34,278 nucleotides of DNA from assembly GCA_028281525.1 (NCBI GenBank), contig JANQJR010000067.1, positions 1 through 34,278 of the forward strand, written 5' to 3'. Shown here piece after piece: positions 1 through 8,523 of this stretch (position 1 is its first letter; every line of letters begins with the position of its first letter). A program made the translations under genes and the position numbers. This stretch comes from Magnetovibrio sp. (GTDB taxonomy: Bacteria > Pseudomonadota > Alphaproteobacteria > Rhodospirillales > Magnetovibrionaceae). Under the pieces are notes generated by a model. It had not been told where the DNA came from. It searched no databases and was given only the letters and a program-made list of their open reading frames with translations.

Positions 1-229
1 GTTATCGATTATCTTTTCGATATTTTGCATGTCGTCATAAGACAATTTTGCAAGGTTTTGATGGTTGCGAATTTTTTCACTTATCACCTTGGGCACTCCA
101 ATGTCGAAAAAATTTGATCACTTCTTACAGAGTACGCCCAAGGTGATAAGTGAAAAAATTCGCAACCATCAAAACCTTGCAAAATTGTCTTATGACGACA
201 TGCAAAATATCGAAAAGATAATCGATAAC
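1..229. repeat. Perfect inverted repeat at the left window edge (94-bp arms)
   Basis: Positions 1-94 are the exact reverse complement of 136-229, with a 41-bp centre at 95-135. Base 1 pairs with base 229, so the palindrome may continue to the left. The right arm is coding sequence of an effector tail (see 89-289), so the left arm is an antisense copy of it. The second copy of this tail near 1951-2050 differs at several bases, so the left arm derives from the right arm. It may be a recent inverted duplication or a fold-back artefact at an assembly end. Confidence 0.9.
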
Positions 230-289
230 CCGGCCTCCACCGAATTCGATGTTGCCATCTACGCCGAAAAACTACTGAACAGAAAATGA
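89..289 (+). pseudogene. 3' fragment of a proline-rich effector paralogue
   Basis: About 66 codons ending in TGA encode a close relative of the last 66 residues of the protein at 554-2152. The stretch from LGTP to KIRNH is almost identical in both (one reads GTPMSKKFDHFLQS, the other GTPLSEKFDHFLQS). After it they diverge, although both end in a similar helix finishing AEKLLNRK or AEEMLNSK. The reading frame cannot extend upstream as an effector because sequence before about 95 is the inverted copy of the same gene. What remains is therefore a truncated neighbour paralogue, or an intact gene cut by an assembly fold-back. The nearly identical block beside a diverged tail suggests gene conversion or a mosaic origin. 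Confidence 0.6.
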
Positions 290-407
290 CCGGTCTTGTA
301 CTGGTGGAGGCATGAGAGCATCAAACCCGTCAATATGGGCCTGAATTCTATCCGGAGATGATGCGCTCAGCCGTCCGCAAATAAAACCGTTGATCAGGAG
401 GCCAACA

Positions 408-446
408 ATGACGAACGGTGCAACAGTCGGCAACAATGCGTTCTAA
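408..446 (+). pseudogene. Decayed effector start (13-codon relic)
   Basis: An AGGAGG ribosome binding site at about 397-402 precedes an ATG at 408. The reading MTNGATVGNNAF then stops at TAA (444-446). The start of the intact gene at 554 reads MTGDATVSKTTL with the same spacing from a GGAG site, so this looks like the beginning of a further copy that has lost its body. No other gene is visible between 290 and 553. Confidence 0.45.
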
Positions 447-553
447 AACGTCTGTGCGCTGACGGGGCAAACATACGAACTGAAGTTAACGGGAACATAA
501 AACAATAAAGTTCAGGGCAATCTTGAAAATCCAGTATGGAACGGAGAATGACA

Positions 554-2152
554 ATGACGGGCGATGCAACAGTCAGCAAAACCACGCTTCCAAACGTCAA
601 CACCTTGACCGATAAAATCCAGCAGGCCGAAGGCGACGGCGATAAAAAGCTTTTCGTGAAGCACAGGTTGTTCGGAAAAAACAAGCTGGAGGTCAAAAGC
701 ACCGGAACCAGTCGGGCGAAGCGCTGGATCTCTGCCCTCAAACGCCGTGAAGCCAAAGATAAAGATATCATCAAAGCGCTTAGAGGTGCGGCGAAAAAGG
801 ATATCGGCAAATTGGGCCCGAAGGCGGTGGACCGCTACCTGGCGGGAAAACAGAGTGTCAAACCCGAACCCAAAAACACCACTGCCGATAATATCAAGGA
901 CACCGCGGAGGTACTCAAAACATTGGGCGAAACCAAACGTGGTTTCGAAAAAGCACTTCGGGATAAAGGTATCAGTGAGCAGAGCGCTCACTCCATGGCG
1001 AACGATGTCTTTAGCGAGCACGGGGGAGTTCCCAGACACGCCGCCAAAATGCTGGAAAAGCCGACCACAACAAACCTTTTGGTCGCATTCGCCAATAGCA
1101 CGGATGGAAGCGAGAATGTCAAGTTTTTGCTGGACCAGCAAAAAGCGGATCAAGTTTTGGATCAACTCAACAAAAAGACATGTAAAACCGACGCCCAAAG
1201 ACAGGCCGTCAACGCCCAAAAGCATGCCGTCTATGATTTTTTGATCGATCGGCATCTCATCAAATCTGGTGATCTGAACTTAAAGACACCGCTCAAGGTG
1301 AAAGCCGCGGATTGTCCCATCGGGCCAGGCACATACAACGATCAAGCACTTGAAAAGAAAGAAAAAATTGTTAACGGACTGCGAGCAGAAATTGCAACAA
1401 ATGCAAATGACACCAGCGTCAGACTCGCTCGTGGAAAACGTGCCTTAGAGACGATTGAGAAACATATGGATAAGGATCAAATCACCACAACGATGAGCGA
1501 GCATGCGGATGGCGATGAATTCTTTTCCTTAAAACTCGCAATGGACGAGGCAAAAAACCGGACCAGTACGCTGAAATACGAATTCAACCGGGACGGCGGA
1601 AAAGCGATGCCCGACTGGGCAAATCAACCGGCGCCATCGGCCCCAAAAATCAACAAAGGACCAAATACTGAAGGCGTGAACCCGGCACCGCCACAGCCCC
1701 AGGCCAACCCCACCACGCCCAGGGCCCAGGCAGATGCGACACCGCAAGCCCAAGGCAATACCGCACCGCCGCCCCAGACCGATCCCACCACGCCCAGGGC
1801 CCAAGGCGATGCGACGCCCAAGGGCCAGACCGATTCCACGTCGCCCAAAGTCCAGGGCGCGGCCGACACCTCCAAGCCGGATGAAACGCGCGCCACCAGC
1901 AGCGATGTTTCGTCAACGTCTCAAAGTGGGCAAAAACCTGAGAAGGACAGCTTGGGCACTCCATTGTCGGAAAAATTTGATCACTTCTTACAGAGTACGC
2001 CCAAGGTGATAAGTGAAAAAATTCGTAACCATCCCAACATGCCGCAACTGACCCAAAATGACCTGGCGGAATTGGAAGGCATGATTAAAAACCCGGACAT
2101 CAACGAGTTTGCCGTCTCCATCCGGGCGGAAGAAATGCTGAACAGCAAATGA
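554..2152 (+). CDS. Putative T3SS effector with RGS-like region and proline-rich repeats
   Basis: This 532-residue protein has no signal peptide and no membrane segment, and its N terminus is rich in Ser, Thr and polar residues, as expected for a type III substrate. The start at 554 is preferred over 536 and 548 because GGAG at 543-546 is 7 bases away and the relic at 408 has the same layout. Residues about 30-110 are basic. Residues about 172-283 form a helical region whose pattern (ENVKFLLD, then AVYDFLID, then LNLK, then a late helix) recalls eukaryotic RGS domains; this is pattern reading only. Residues about 353-447 are Pro/Thr/Gln-rich with imperfect repeats containing PTTPRAQ and DATP. 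Residues 466-532 form a compact tail shared with the fragment at 89-289. No chaperone gene is adjacent on this strand. The effector role is inferred from the T3SS context and composition. Confidence 0.6.
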   Translation: MTGDATVSKTTLPNVNTLTDKIQQAEGDGDKKLFVKHRLFGKNKLEVKSTGTSRAKRWISALKRREAKDKDIIKALRGAAKKDIGKLGPKAVDRYLAGKQSVKPEPKNTTADNIKDTAEVLKTLGETKRGFEKALRDKGISEQSAHSMANDVFSEHGGVPRHAAKMLEKPTTTNLLVAFANSTDGSENVKFLLDQQKADQVLDQLNKKTCKTDAQRQAVNAQKHAVYDFLIDRHLIKSGDLNLKTPLKVKAADCPIGPGTYNDQALEKKEKIVNGLRAEIATNANDTSVRLARGKRALETIEKHMDKDQITTTMSEHADGDEFFSLKLAMDEAKNRTSTLKYEFNRDGGKAMPDWANQPAPSAPKINKGPNTEGVNPAPPQPQANPTTPRAQADATPQAQGNTAPPPQTDPTTPRAQGDATPKGQTDSTSPKVQGAADTSKPDETRATSSDVSSTSQSGQKPEKDSLGTPLSEKFDHFLQSTPKVISEKIRNHPNMPQLTQNDLAELEGMIKNPDINEFAVSIRAEEMLNSK

Positions 2153-2204
2153 TGCCTCACCGGTAGACAGACCGGAGCTGTCATGCCGGAGCACAATCAA
2201 ACGC

Positions 2205-2234
2205 AAAAAGGGGAGGCTGCCGCCTCCCCTTTGT
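2205..2234. terminator. Bidirectional terminator between convergent genes
   Basis: The stem GGGGAGGC (2210-2217) pairs with GCCTCCCC (2222-2229) around a 4-base loop. Five A residues lie on the left, giving a U tract for minus-strand transcripts, and TTTG lies on the right for the plus strand. It sits between the effector ending at 2152 and the minus-strand gene ending at 2270, and probably ends the minus-strand substrate and chaperone operon. Confidence 0.85.
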
Positions 2235-2269
2235 TGTGCCGTGTGGCACGTGGCTTCGTTTGTACCGAT

Positions 2270-4399
2270 TTATCCGTAAACCTTCGCGCCGATGATTTTC
2301 TTGGCGGCATCCAGGCTTTTTGCATCGTTTGGATCGAGCGCCTCGAGACGTCGGATGACATCCTCACCCTTCTTGTCATTCTTCATGACGGCCTTCAGGA
2401 AAGATATGGCCTCATCGCGCTGCTTCTCGGTACCGTGGACAATGTCCTGTGCGGCAAAGTGAACCGCACACCTCTTCGACGCCTTGCACAAATTCCATTT
2501 CGCGACCTCTTCGAGCGTAGATCGAGGCAAACGATCTTCACTGACGTTCTTCATCGCTGCGCTCACATGGTCGTTTAAGGCTTTTTGAGGATCGGAAAAC
2601 GCTTTTTGGTCGGCTTTATCCCTCGAATACTTCCTGTACGAACCCGTGATGCTGCATACTGCATAACCGGTCCCGGCGAGGATCACGGCCGCCGGCAGGG
2701 CAAGACCGCCCGTGCTGACAATCGCCGCAGCTATGGCGAGCCCACCGGACGCCATCAGAAAGGCGCCCCCCGTCGACTTAAGGATACTTGTGTTCTTGGC
2801 GAATTTATTTTCCCGAACGGCGTTGTCGTTGACGGCCGCCATGAGCGTTTCCTGTTTCACATCTTTGGCCGCCCGGATCGCGGCCTTCAATCGCCCGGAA
2901 GCCTTATGGGCCTTATATCCGTAGAACCCCATTTCGGCCCCACCGATTAAAACGTTTGCGCCGATTGCGGCGACCCCCGCCCCGGCGGCCAGGGCGGCAC
3001 CGCCTTCACTGACCAAAAAACCCGTTCCTTTGTTCTTTGCGTTCGTGCCTAAGGCCGCAAAGGAGCCAAGACCGACGTCCTTAAAAATTTTCGCGGCCGT
3101 GATTCTTCCACCGGCTTTTGTCTGGCCGATCTTGGCGTCTGCAGCGATGTTTTGAAGCGCACCCGGTGCATTTTCGGACATTGCGGCCTCGACGATTCCA
3201 ATTTGCACATTCGCCTTGTGCAGCTTGGCAAGCAATTCTACATGTTGCCGGTATTCAGGCGGCGCATGGCCGATGTCAATTTTGTCACTGATCTGTTCGT
3301 CGAGCCTTTCCAAGGCATGTATCAAGGCGTCACGCTGGTCGATCATATCGTCGTGATTACGCTTCGCTTCAGGACTATCAGTCTGCAACTCACCCTTCTT
3401 GAGTTCCAGGATCTGCTTGACCAAATCTTCGTTTGCCTCGTCCCGCAACTTTAGCGCCTCATTCAAATGCGATAACTCACGATGAAAAGCATCCTCAAGC
3501 TCTCTGCGAGAAGCATCCTCACCTTTTTGTTTGTCGCGCACCTGTTGAAGCCGACCACGCCAATGCTGCACAACTTCTTGCGCGTGTTCGGATTGCTGCC
3601 TCAAATTTTGAAGCACGCCATCTTTTTCGGATTTGGGTTTGAGGGTAAAGAGTTCCGCCTCAAGCTCTAGAAGTTGCCGTTCAAGAGCGTCCCTCTGGTC
3701 AAACAGGTTGAGGAACCCTTCTTGCTTCTTAAGAAAATTTGGCGGGGGCGTTGGGTTATCCGGCTTCTTATTTTCCCCTTCATGCATCTGGGCCAATTTA
3801 TCTTTGCTTTCAGACACCTGTTTTTCCAAAGCATCTCGTCTTTTGACCAAGTTTGCGTGCACGGGTTCAAGCGCGGTGAACTTCTGCTCGTTGCGTTGTG
3901 TCTCTTCGCGCGTTTGACCTAGCTTTGTTCTTTCGTTGAGTTCCACGACCAGTTTAGGGACGTGCATCAGGCCACCGCCGACCATGAGGCCGCTGCCGAC
4001 AACCGAGTTCATCTCTCCAAGAACACCCTTAACGCCCGTATCTTTTGGCGCGTCGTTTCCGGATGCATTTTGCGTCGCTTCGCTGTTGGGCTTTTCAGAT
4101 AAAGTCAGGGCAGTCTTGGGGACTTTCATGACATACCGTGCACCTTTGCCCGCGATGTCAGTCTTCTGCGCGTTCAGCGGATCGACCATGGCTTTGACGA
4201 AACCACCATCCGTTTTTTTCTCTGCGGGCCGTTGTGGATTCGCCCGATGGGCCTGCTTACCTGCCCCTGTCGCAGCGTCCGTTTTATCCGCGCTACAAAC
4301 GCCCCCGTTGGGTTCGTTCGAGTCATCACTTGCAAATCTGACGCGTTTGGTCTGCGGTACGCTGCCCGAAATACCATCTTTTCCACCGCACATTTTCAT
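2270..4399 (-). CDS. Large coiled-coil, membrane-inserting putative T3SS substrate (709 aa), paralogue 3
   Basis: Residues 1-125 are polar and disordered. Residues about 135-150 hold a short glycine-rich hydrophobic segment ending MHVPK. Residues about 165-415 are a long predicted coiled coil with at least three copies of an RDAL-containing unit (near 188, 237 and 357). Two hydrophobic segments follow at about 460-495 and 543-588, then a C-terminal domain at 600-709 with FSDPQKAL, LCKASKRCAVHF and AQDIVHGT, ending AKVYG. The order coiled coil, two hydrophobic segments, C-terminal domain resembles T3SS translocators of the SctE (YopB/IpaB) class, but no family sequence match is visible, so it could also be a membrane-targeted effector. 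GGAGG lies just upstream of the ATG. The gene follows a YbjN-like chaperone by 20 bp and shares its C-terminal domain with the products at 5264-6670 and 6722-8500. Confidence 0.65.
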   Translation of the reverse strand: MKMCGGKDGISGSVPQTKRVRFASDDSNEPNGGVCSADKTDAATGAGKQAHRANPQRPAEKKTDGGFVKAMVDPLNAQKTDIAGKGARYVMKVPKTALTLSEKPNSEATQNASGNDAPKDTGVKGVLGEMNSVVGSGLMVGGGLMHVPKLVVELNERTKLGQTREETQRNEQKFTALEPVHANLVKRRDALEKQVSESKDKLAQMHEGENKKPDNPTPPPNFLKKQEGFLNLFDQRDALERQLLELEAELFTLKPKSEKDGVLQNLRQQSEHAQEVVQHWRGRLQQVRDKQKGEDASRRELEDAFHRELSHLNEALKLRDEANEDLVKQILELKKGELQTDSPEAKRNHDDMIDQRDALIHALERLDEQISDKIDIGHAPPEYRQHVELLAKLHKANVQIGIVEAAMSENAPGALQNIAADAKIGQTKAGGRITAAKIFKDVGLGSFAALGTNAKNKGTGFLVSEGGAALAAGAGVAAIGANVLIGGAEMGFYGYKAHKASGRLKAAIRAAKDVKQETLMAAVNDNAVRENKFAKNTSILKSTGGAFLMASGGLAIAAAIVSTGGLALPAAVILAGTGYAVCSITGSYRKYSRDKADQKAFSDPQKALNDHVSAAMKNVSEDRLPRSTLEEVAKWNLCKASKRCAVHFAAQDIVHGTEKQRDEAISFLKAVMKNDKKGEDVIRRLEALDPNDAKSLDAAKKIIGAKVYG

Positions 4400-4419
4400 A
4401 CCCCTCCATTGCCCGTGGC

Positions 4420-5037
4420 TTAGCCGCTGATGAACCCGCTGCCCATCATGGGGTTCCCACCCAAGACGGGTTCCGCGCTTTGCGTCTGAGCCTGTTCGGC
4501 TTGGGCCAGGGCCTCGGCCCCTTGCGCCTGAATGTCCGCCAACGCATCGGCGTAGCTCTGCCCGCCGGACGCAACGCGTTCGATCAACCCGCCGTAGAGC
4601 ATCATCGCGGACAGGACCATGTTGGCCGCTTCCACCACCAGGTAGGGTTCGATCGCATAGGACGAGCTTGTCAGCACAAAGCGATAGATGATCGCGTTCG
4701 CGTCCTCGCTGAGGATGAAGGTCCCCGGCCCATTCACCAGGTTCACCAGGTGCAGAAGCCGCGCCGTGCCCTCCGCCGATGGAGTTTCCACCTCAAAAGG
4801 CAGGACCGTGTTCATCTGAAACTGCACGATGTCTTCGATGTCGGGTTTCACCCCCATCGCCGCCGCGATGTCGTTGGCGAACGTCATCCGGGCCATGTAG
4901 GACCGTCCCGCATCGTCAACGTAGACCAGGCAATACAGCTGCTCCACCGGCGTCGCGTCGTCGGTCGGCTCATAGGTGACCGCAAAACCCGCCGTCTCCA
5001 AACCGATACGAATGTCGTTGAAAATTTCTGCCCGCAT
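4420..5037 (-). CDS. YbjN-like secretion chaperone, copy 1, with borrowed C-terminal tail
   Basis: This 205-residue acidic protein has the alpha/beta pattern of the YbjN family, whose fold resembles CesT-type secretion chaperones. Visible features are an early helix, strands around LYCLVYVDDAGRSYMARM, a RLLHLVNLVN helix and a late YRFVLTSSS strand. The ATG at 5037 is chosen because AAGGA lies 7 bases upstream; an in-frame GTG at 5058 is possible. It is roughly 95% identical to the product of 9012-9584 over the body. After QTQSA it continues with EPVLGGNPMMGSGFISG, which matches the end of the CesT-like chaperone at 8524-9000 and not its own paralogue. It lies 20 bp before the 709-residue protein gene and is presumably that protein's chaperone. 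Confidence 0.65.
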   Translation of the reverse strand: MRAEIFNDIRIGLETAGFAVTYEPTDDATPVEQLYCLVYVDDAGRSYMARMTFANDIAAAMGVKPDIEDIVQFQMNTVLPFEVETPSAEGTARLLHLVNLVNGPGTFILSEDANAIIYRFVLTSSSYAIEPYLVVEAANMVLSAMMLYGGLIERVASGGQSYADALADIQAQGAEALAQAEQAQTQSAEPVLGGNPMMGSGFISG

Positions 5038-5263
5038 GCCCGTTTCCTTCTCTGTCACGCCCAGGCGTTCAAATCAGCAACGGCTCCCCGGGCACGGCCG
5101 CTGCTTGGCCATGTCCGTTCGTGGCAGGGAGCGGAAGTAAGTTTTCGGTTTTTTTGTGAAGAGTTTGTTACGGGCAAAAACCGCTCGCCGGGAGCAATCG
5201 GATCATCCTATTCCCGGAAACGGGCGCAATCGCGCGAAGGTTGCGGGGGGATGAACGCTTCGG

Positions 5264-6670
5264 TTAGGTGTCTGCGTTCGGTTTATCTTTTCCGATATGA
5301 CCGAAAGCTTTCTCGGCGATGATGGTCTCTGCGATGGTTATGCCAGCGTCATTTCCCTCATCCTTGCGAAGTCCATCCAGAACCCCCAAATACTTTTCAC
5401 CCAACCGATCCTTCAAAAGGGCCCGCGCCTCTTCATACCGTTCATTGGTGCCCGTGATGATGTCCTCTGCCAAGAAGTGTATCCAGCACTGCTTGCTCAC
5501 GTTGGACAGTTCATCTTTCGCTTCTTGCCGGGCCTTTGCTTCATTGAACGAAATGCCTTTCGCGCTGGCTTCGTTCCGCTTTTGGTTGACGCGCTCCTCC
5601 AGGGCCCGTTGAGGATTAGAAAACGGGTTCTGTCCGGCCGTGTTTTCCGGCCTCGCCTGGTTCGAATTACCACCGTCGGGCACATACGCGCAGGCCAAAG
5701 CGCCAATGACCACAGCCGCCACCAACGGGTTGGCAGCAACGCTCGCGGCGCACACCCCCACAAGGGCCAAAACACCAAGCCCCTTGCCGATGTCCAGGGC
5801 GATCGACTTGAATGTCTGCCAGCGGGCTTTCTTTCTGTCCGCCGTATCTTGAATTTTCTGCTCCTCAGTGGTTTTTTTCAGTTTGTCTGGGCCAAGCTTC
5901 TCCTTTTCGGCTTTCACTTTGTCTTTGACCGCATTGAGCCCATCAAAACCGGCCGCCGAACCTTTGTTCGCCAACTCTTCCAAGGGCATTCCGGGCGTGT
6001 CCGTTACGCTCCCAAGCACATTGCGGGCGAACGCATCCATCTTCTCGCGAACGGCTCCAAGATCACGATCTGTTCTTTCAATCCCTGCATCCGCCTGTTG
6101 TAGGCTTGCGTTTACAGCTGCAAGTTTCGCCTCAAGTTTCCGTACGGTCTCTGATGTTACCTCTTCCTCTTTTGACGTTTGCGCCTGATCAATATCTACG
6201 CTCAGGGCATTTCTTTGCTCTGTGAACTCACTGACCTTTGAAGCCAAGTTGCTCTTGATTTGCTCCAAGTTGCTTTTATGGGCACTGAGTTCTTTTTCCT
6301 TGTCCTTCAAAGCTTCGTATTTTGCATTGAGGTCATTAGCCAATTTTCTGGTTGCAGTTTGCGACGAAACCTCTCTAACCGTTGAGTTCGAGACCGGATT
6401 CGGAAGGGTGGACGACAGCTTCGCGCCGCCATCTTGTTTCGATGTGCCCGTGATGTTTGCGCCACCAACCTTTACGGTGGCGGGTTGACATGGATCTCCA
6501 TTCGCAAGCGTGTTGGAACTATTGGCAACCTGCGTGGGTGTCCCCTTCTTGGTCAGTTGCTCTGTGCTCGCACGCGTTACACTCCCGCTCCCTTCATTCG
6601 CAATGGCTGTAGCCACTCCAAGCAGTGACGGTTGGGGTTGGGATTGATTCTGAACGGTATCACCTCCCAT
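5264..6670 (-). CDS. Coiled-coil, membrane-inserting putative T3SS substrate (468 aa), paralogue 2
   Basis: This is the shortest of the three related proteins. The polar N terminus (1-105) is followed by a coiled coil (about 105-215, containing a TEQRNAL unit like the RDAL repeats of paralogue 3), a charged linker, one hydrophobic hairpin (about 297-330) and the shared C-terminal domain (about 350-462: FSNPQRAL, SKQCWIHF, AEDIITGT). The first of the two conserved cysteines is Ser here, and a hydrophilic tail of about 10 residues follows the domain. The ATG at 6670 has AGGAG 8 bases upstream; an in-frame TTG at 6676 is less likely. It follows paralogue 1 by about 50 bp in the same operon. By analogy with the single-hydrophobic translocators (SctB class) it could pair with a two-hydrophobic protein, but that is inference. 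Confidence 0.6.
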   Translation of the reverse strand: MGGDTVQNQSQPQPSLLGVATAIANEGSGSVTRASTEQLTKKGTPTQVANSSNTLANGDPCQPATVKVGGANITGTSKQDGGAKLSSTLPNPVSNSTVREVSSQTATRKLANDLNAKYEALKDKEKELSAHKSNLEQIKSNLASKVSEFTEQRNALSVDIDQAQTSKEEEVTSETVRKLEAKLAAVNASLQQADAGIERTDRDLGAVREKMDAFARNVLGSVTDTPGMPLEELANKGSAAGFDGLNAVKDKVKAEKEKLGPDKLKKTTEEQKIQDTADRKKARWQTFKSIALDIGKGLGVLALVGVCAASVAANPLVAAVVIGALACAYVPDGGNSNQARPENTAGQNPFSNPQRALEERVNQKRNEASAKGISFNEAKARQEAKDELSNVSKQCWIHFLAEDIITGTNERYEEARALLKDRLGEKYLGVLDGLRKDEGNDAGITIAETIIAEKAFGHIGKDKPNADT

Positions 6671-6721
6671 AATCAAAACTCCTTTTGCTTTATCAAGTGC
6701 GCCACCGGCACGCGCTGCGCA

Positions 6722-8500
6722 TTATCCGTACAACTTGGCCATCATGATGTTTTTCGCGACATCGATATTTTCTTTCACGATCTCTTCTTTTTTCTGGTCG
6801 GATGCGCCGACCAATCGCGGATCTTTATGAAGTCCCTCAAGGGCCGTGACGTACTGATCTTTCAACCCCATCGTCTTCAGGGCATCAATCGCCGCAGAAC
6901 GGTCCTGCGGCGTCCCTTTGACGATGCTTTGCGCATTGAAGTGAACCGCGCAGGTTTTCGACGCTTTGCACAAGTCCGCCTTCGCCTGCTTTTCGGCTTC
7001 CGGCCGGGTGAGTTTTTCGTCTTTCTCCATGGCGTTTTTCACGCGCTCCTCCAGGGCTTTCTGAGGTTCGGAGAAATTGGCCTTTTCAGCTTTGTTGTGC
7101 TGGTGGTTCTTGTACGCAACGCTCGCGTGGCCCACAGCCGAGGCGATTCCGACCCCCAACGCAATGGCGGGAAGGGCGAGACCACCCGACGCCACGGTAG
7201 CGCCGGCTATGAGCAAGACGCCGGACGCCACACCCAAGAAGCTGGCCACGACTTTGCCCGTGCTGGTCTTCTTGAGGTATTTGTTTTCATTCGCGGCATT
7301 TTCGGCCATGGACTTCGTCAGCGTGTCTTGTTTGTTGTTTGCCTCTTGCGCTGCGAGCTTCGCTTTCTTGGCACGCGCAGAAGCCTTATTCAGTTTGTAG
7401 CCGAAATACGCACCTTCGGCGGTGCCGATCACTACATTCGCGCCACCCGCCAGCGCACCGCCCAACTTGACGGCCTGCGCGGCAAATTTGGCCGTGCCGG
7501 AACTGGCGGCGGCCTTCGTGATATTGCCGACCAGCACCATGGTGCCAAATCCGGCATCCCGGGCAATTTTCATCCTGGCGATATCGCGGGATGTCGCGGC
7601 GCCGTTTCGCTTGTCCGTTGCCGCATCGATTGCGAGCATGTGGTGCGCATTGGCGTCGAATTTATCTTTCTGATCGGCACGCTTTTCTAAATTTTTCCCA
7701 AGCTCTTCGCCTTTGCTTTTAAGTGTTTCGCTCATCTCCTGATGCTGTTTCTCAGCGGTCGCGAGCTCCGCCTTATAACGCTCAAGCCTGCCTTCTAGGG
7801 GGGCAAGCGCGGCCGCCGCCTTCTTGTCGGCCTTGACCTCTTGTATCCGGTCTTCGGTTTTACTGATTTTGCCCTTCAACTCTTCAATGGCGTCATGCTT
7901 CTCCTGAACCTGGCTGGCCAGTTTGTTGATTTCGTTCTTCTGCTTCGTGATTTCCGTGTCCAATTTTTTGATTTCACGTTTCGCTTCGTGAAATTCTTGT
8001 GCGCCTTTGCGGGTATCTTGGTTGCTCAAAATTTTGTTTTGAGCTTCGGCAACTTTGGCATCTTGTTTCATTTTCGGGACCTGCATCATCCCAAAAACAG
8101 CGACGCCCCCTTGCGCGCCGAATTCCCCCAGGGCCGATGCCCCCTTGCCCAAACCGTCAGCATCGACCGCCGCCTTGGCGATCGCGTTCGGTAGACGCGC
8201 TACCCCCTGCCCCACCAATCCAACTTTTGCCACAACATCCTTGGCGCTTGCACTCTTCGGGTTATGGCGCTTAAAGAAGCCTTTGACCCCATCACCATTG
8301 GGTTTTTGGTCGGACGGTTTCTGCGCGTCCGCGCTATTGACAGTGTTGGAATTGGCTGCAGCCGGTGTGGGCAGACCTTGTCCATCCGCAGCAGGTTGGA
8401 CATTGCCAGTGTTTTGGGCTGGCGCGACCCCACCGGCGTTGACGGTCTGAACCGATTGGGATCCAGGGTTTGAAGCGCCTCCAGTACCGCCGACCATCAT
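6722..8500 (-). CDS. Coiled-coil, membrane-inserting putative T3SS substrate (592 aa), paralogue 1
   Basis: Residues 1-75 are Gly/Ala/Asn/Pro-rich and disordered. A short hydrophobic stretch at about 128-140 ends in MMQVPK, matching MHVPK in paralogue 3. A strong predicted coiled coil runs from about 165 to 285. Hydrophobic segments lie at about 318-365 and 415-463, and the C-terminal domain at about 476-592 contains FSEPQKAL, LCKASKTCAVHF and AQSIVKGT and ends AKLYG. AAGGA lies 6 bases before the ATG at 8500. Two chaperone genes lie immediately upstream. The layout suggests a pore-forming translocator or a host-membrane effector, with chaperones of the kind that bind substrate N termini. The assignment as secreted rests on architecture and context, not on a recognised family. 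Confidence 0.65.
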   Translation of the reverse strand: MMVGGTGGASNPGSQSVQTVNAGGVAPAQNTGNVQPAADGQGLPTPAAANSNTVNSADAQKPSDQKPNGDGVKGFFKRHNPKSASAKDVVAKVGLVGQGVARLPNAIAKAAVDADGLGKGASALGEFGAQGGVAVFGMMQVPKMKQDAKVAEAQNKILSNQDTRKGAQEFHEAKREIKKLDTEITKQKNEINKLASQVQEKHDAIEELKGKISKTEDRIQEVKADKKAAAALAPLEGRLERYKAELATAEKQHQEMSETLKSKGEELGKNLEKRADQKDKFDANAHHMLAIDAATDKRNGAATSRDIARMKIARDAGFGTMVLVGNITKAAASSGTAKFAAQAVKLGGALAGGANVVIGTAEGAYFGYKLNKASARAKKAKLAAQEANNKQDTLTKSMAENAANENKYLKKTSTGKVVASFLGVASGVLLIAGATVASGGLALPAIALGVGIASAVGHASVAYKNHQHNKAEKANFSEPQKALEERVKNAMEKDEKLTRPEAEKQAKADLCKASKTCAVHFNAQSIVKGTPQDRSAAIDALKTMGLKDQYVTALEGLHKDPRLVGASDQKKEEIVKENIDVAKNIMMAKLYG

Positions 8501-8523
8501 AAAAGTCCTTCTACATTACGCTG

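Noticed and set aside
5040-5263. Possible small gene or terminator between the 468-aa protein and the chaperone at 4420
   Set aside because: No minus-strand frame with a ribosome site fits; the only hairpin (CCCGGAAACGGG) is short and lacks a T tract.
4480-5322. Long + strand frame (280 codons) opposite a chaperone gene
   Set aside because: It is the antisense shadow of the YbjN-like chaperone; a matching frame exists opposite the duplicate at 9027-9623, and its product is rich in Arg and His with no domain.
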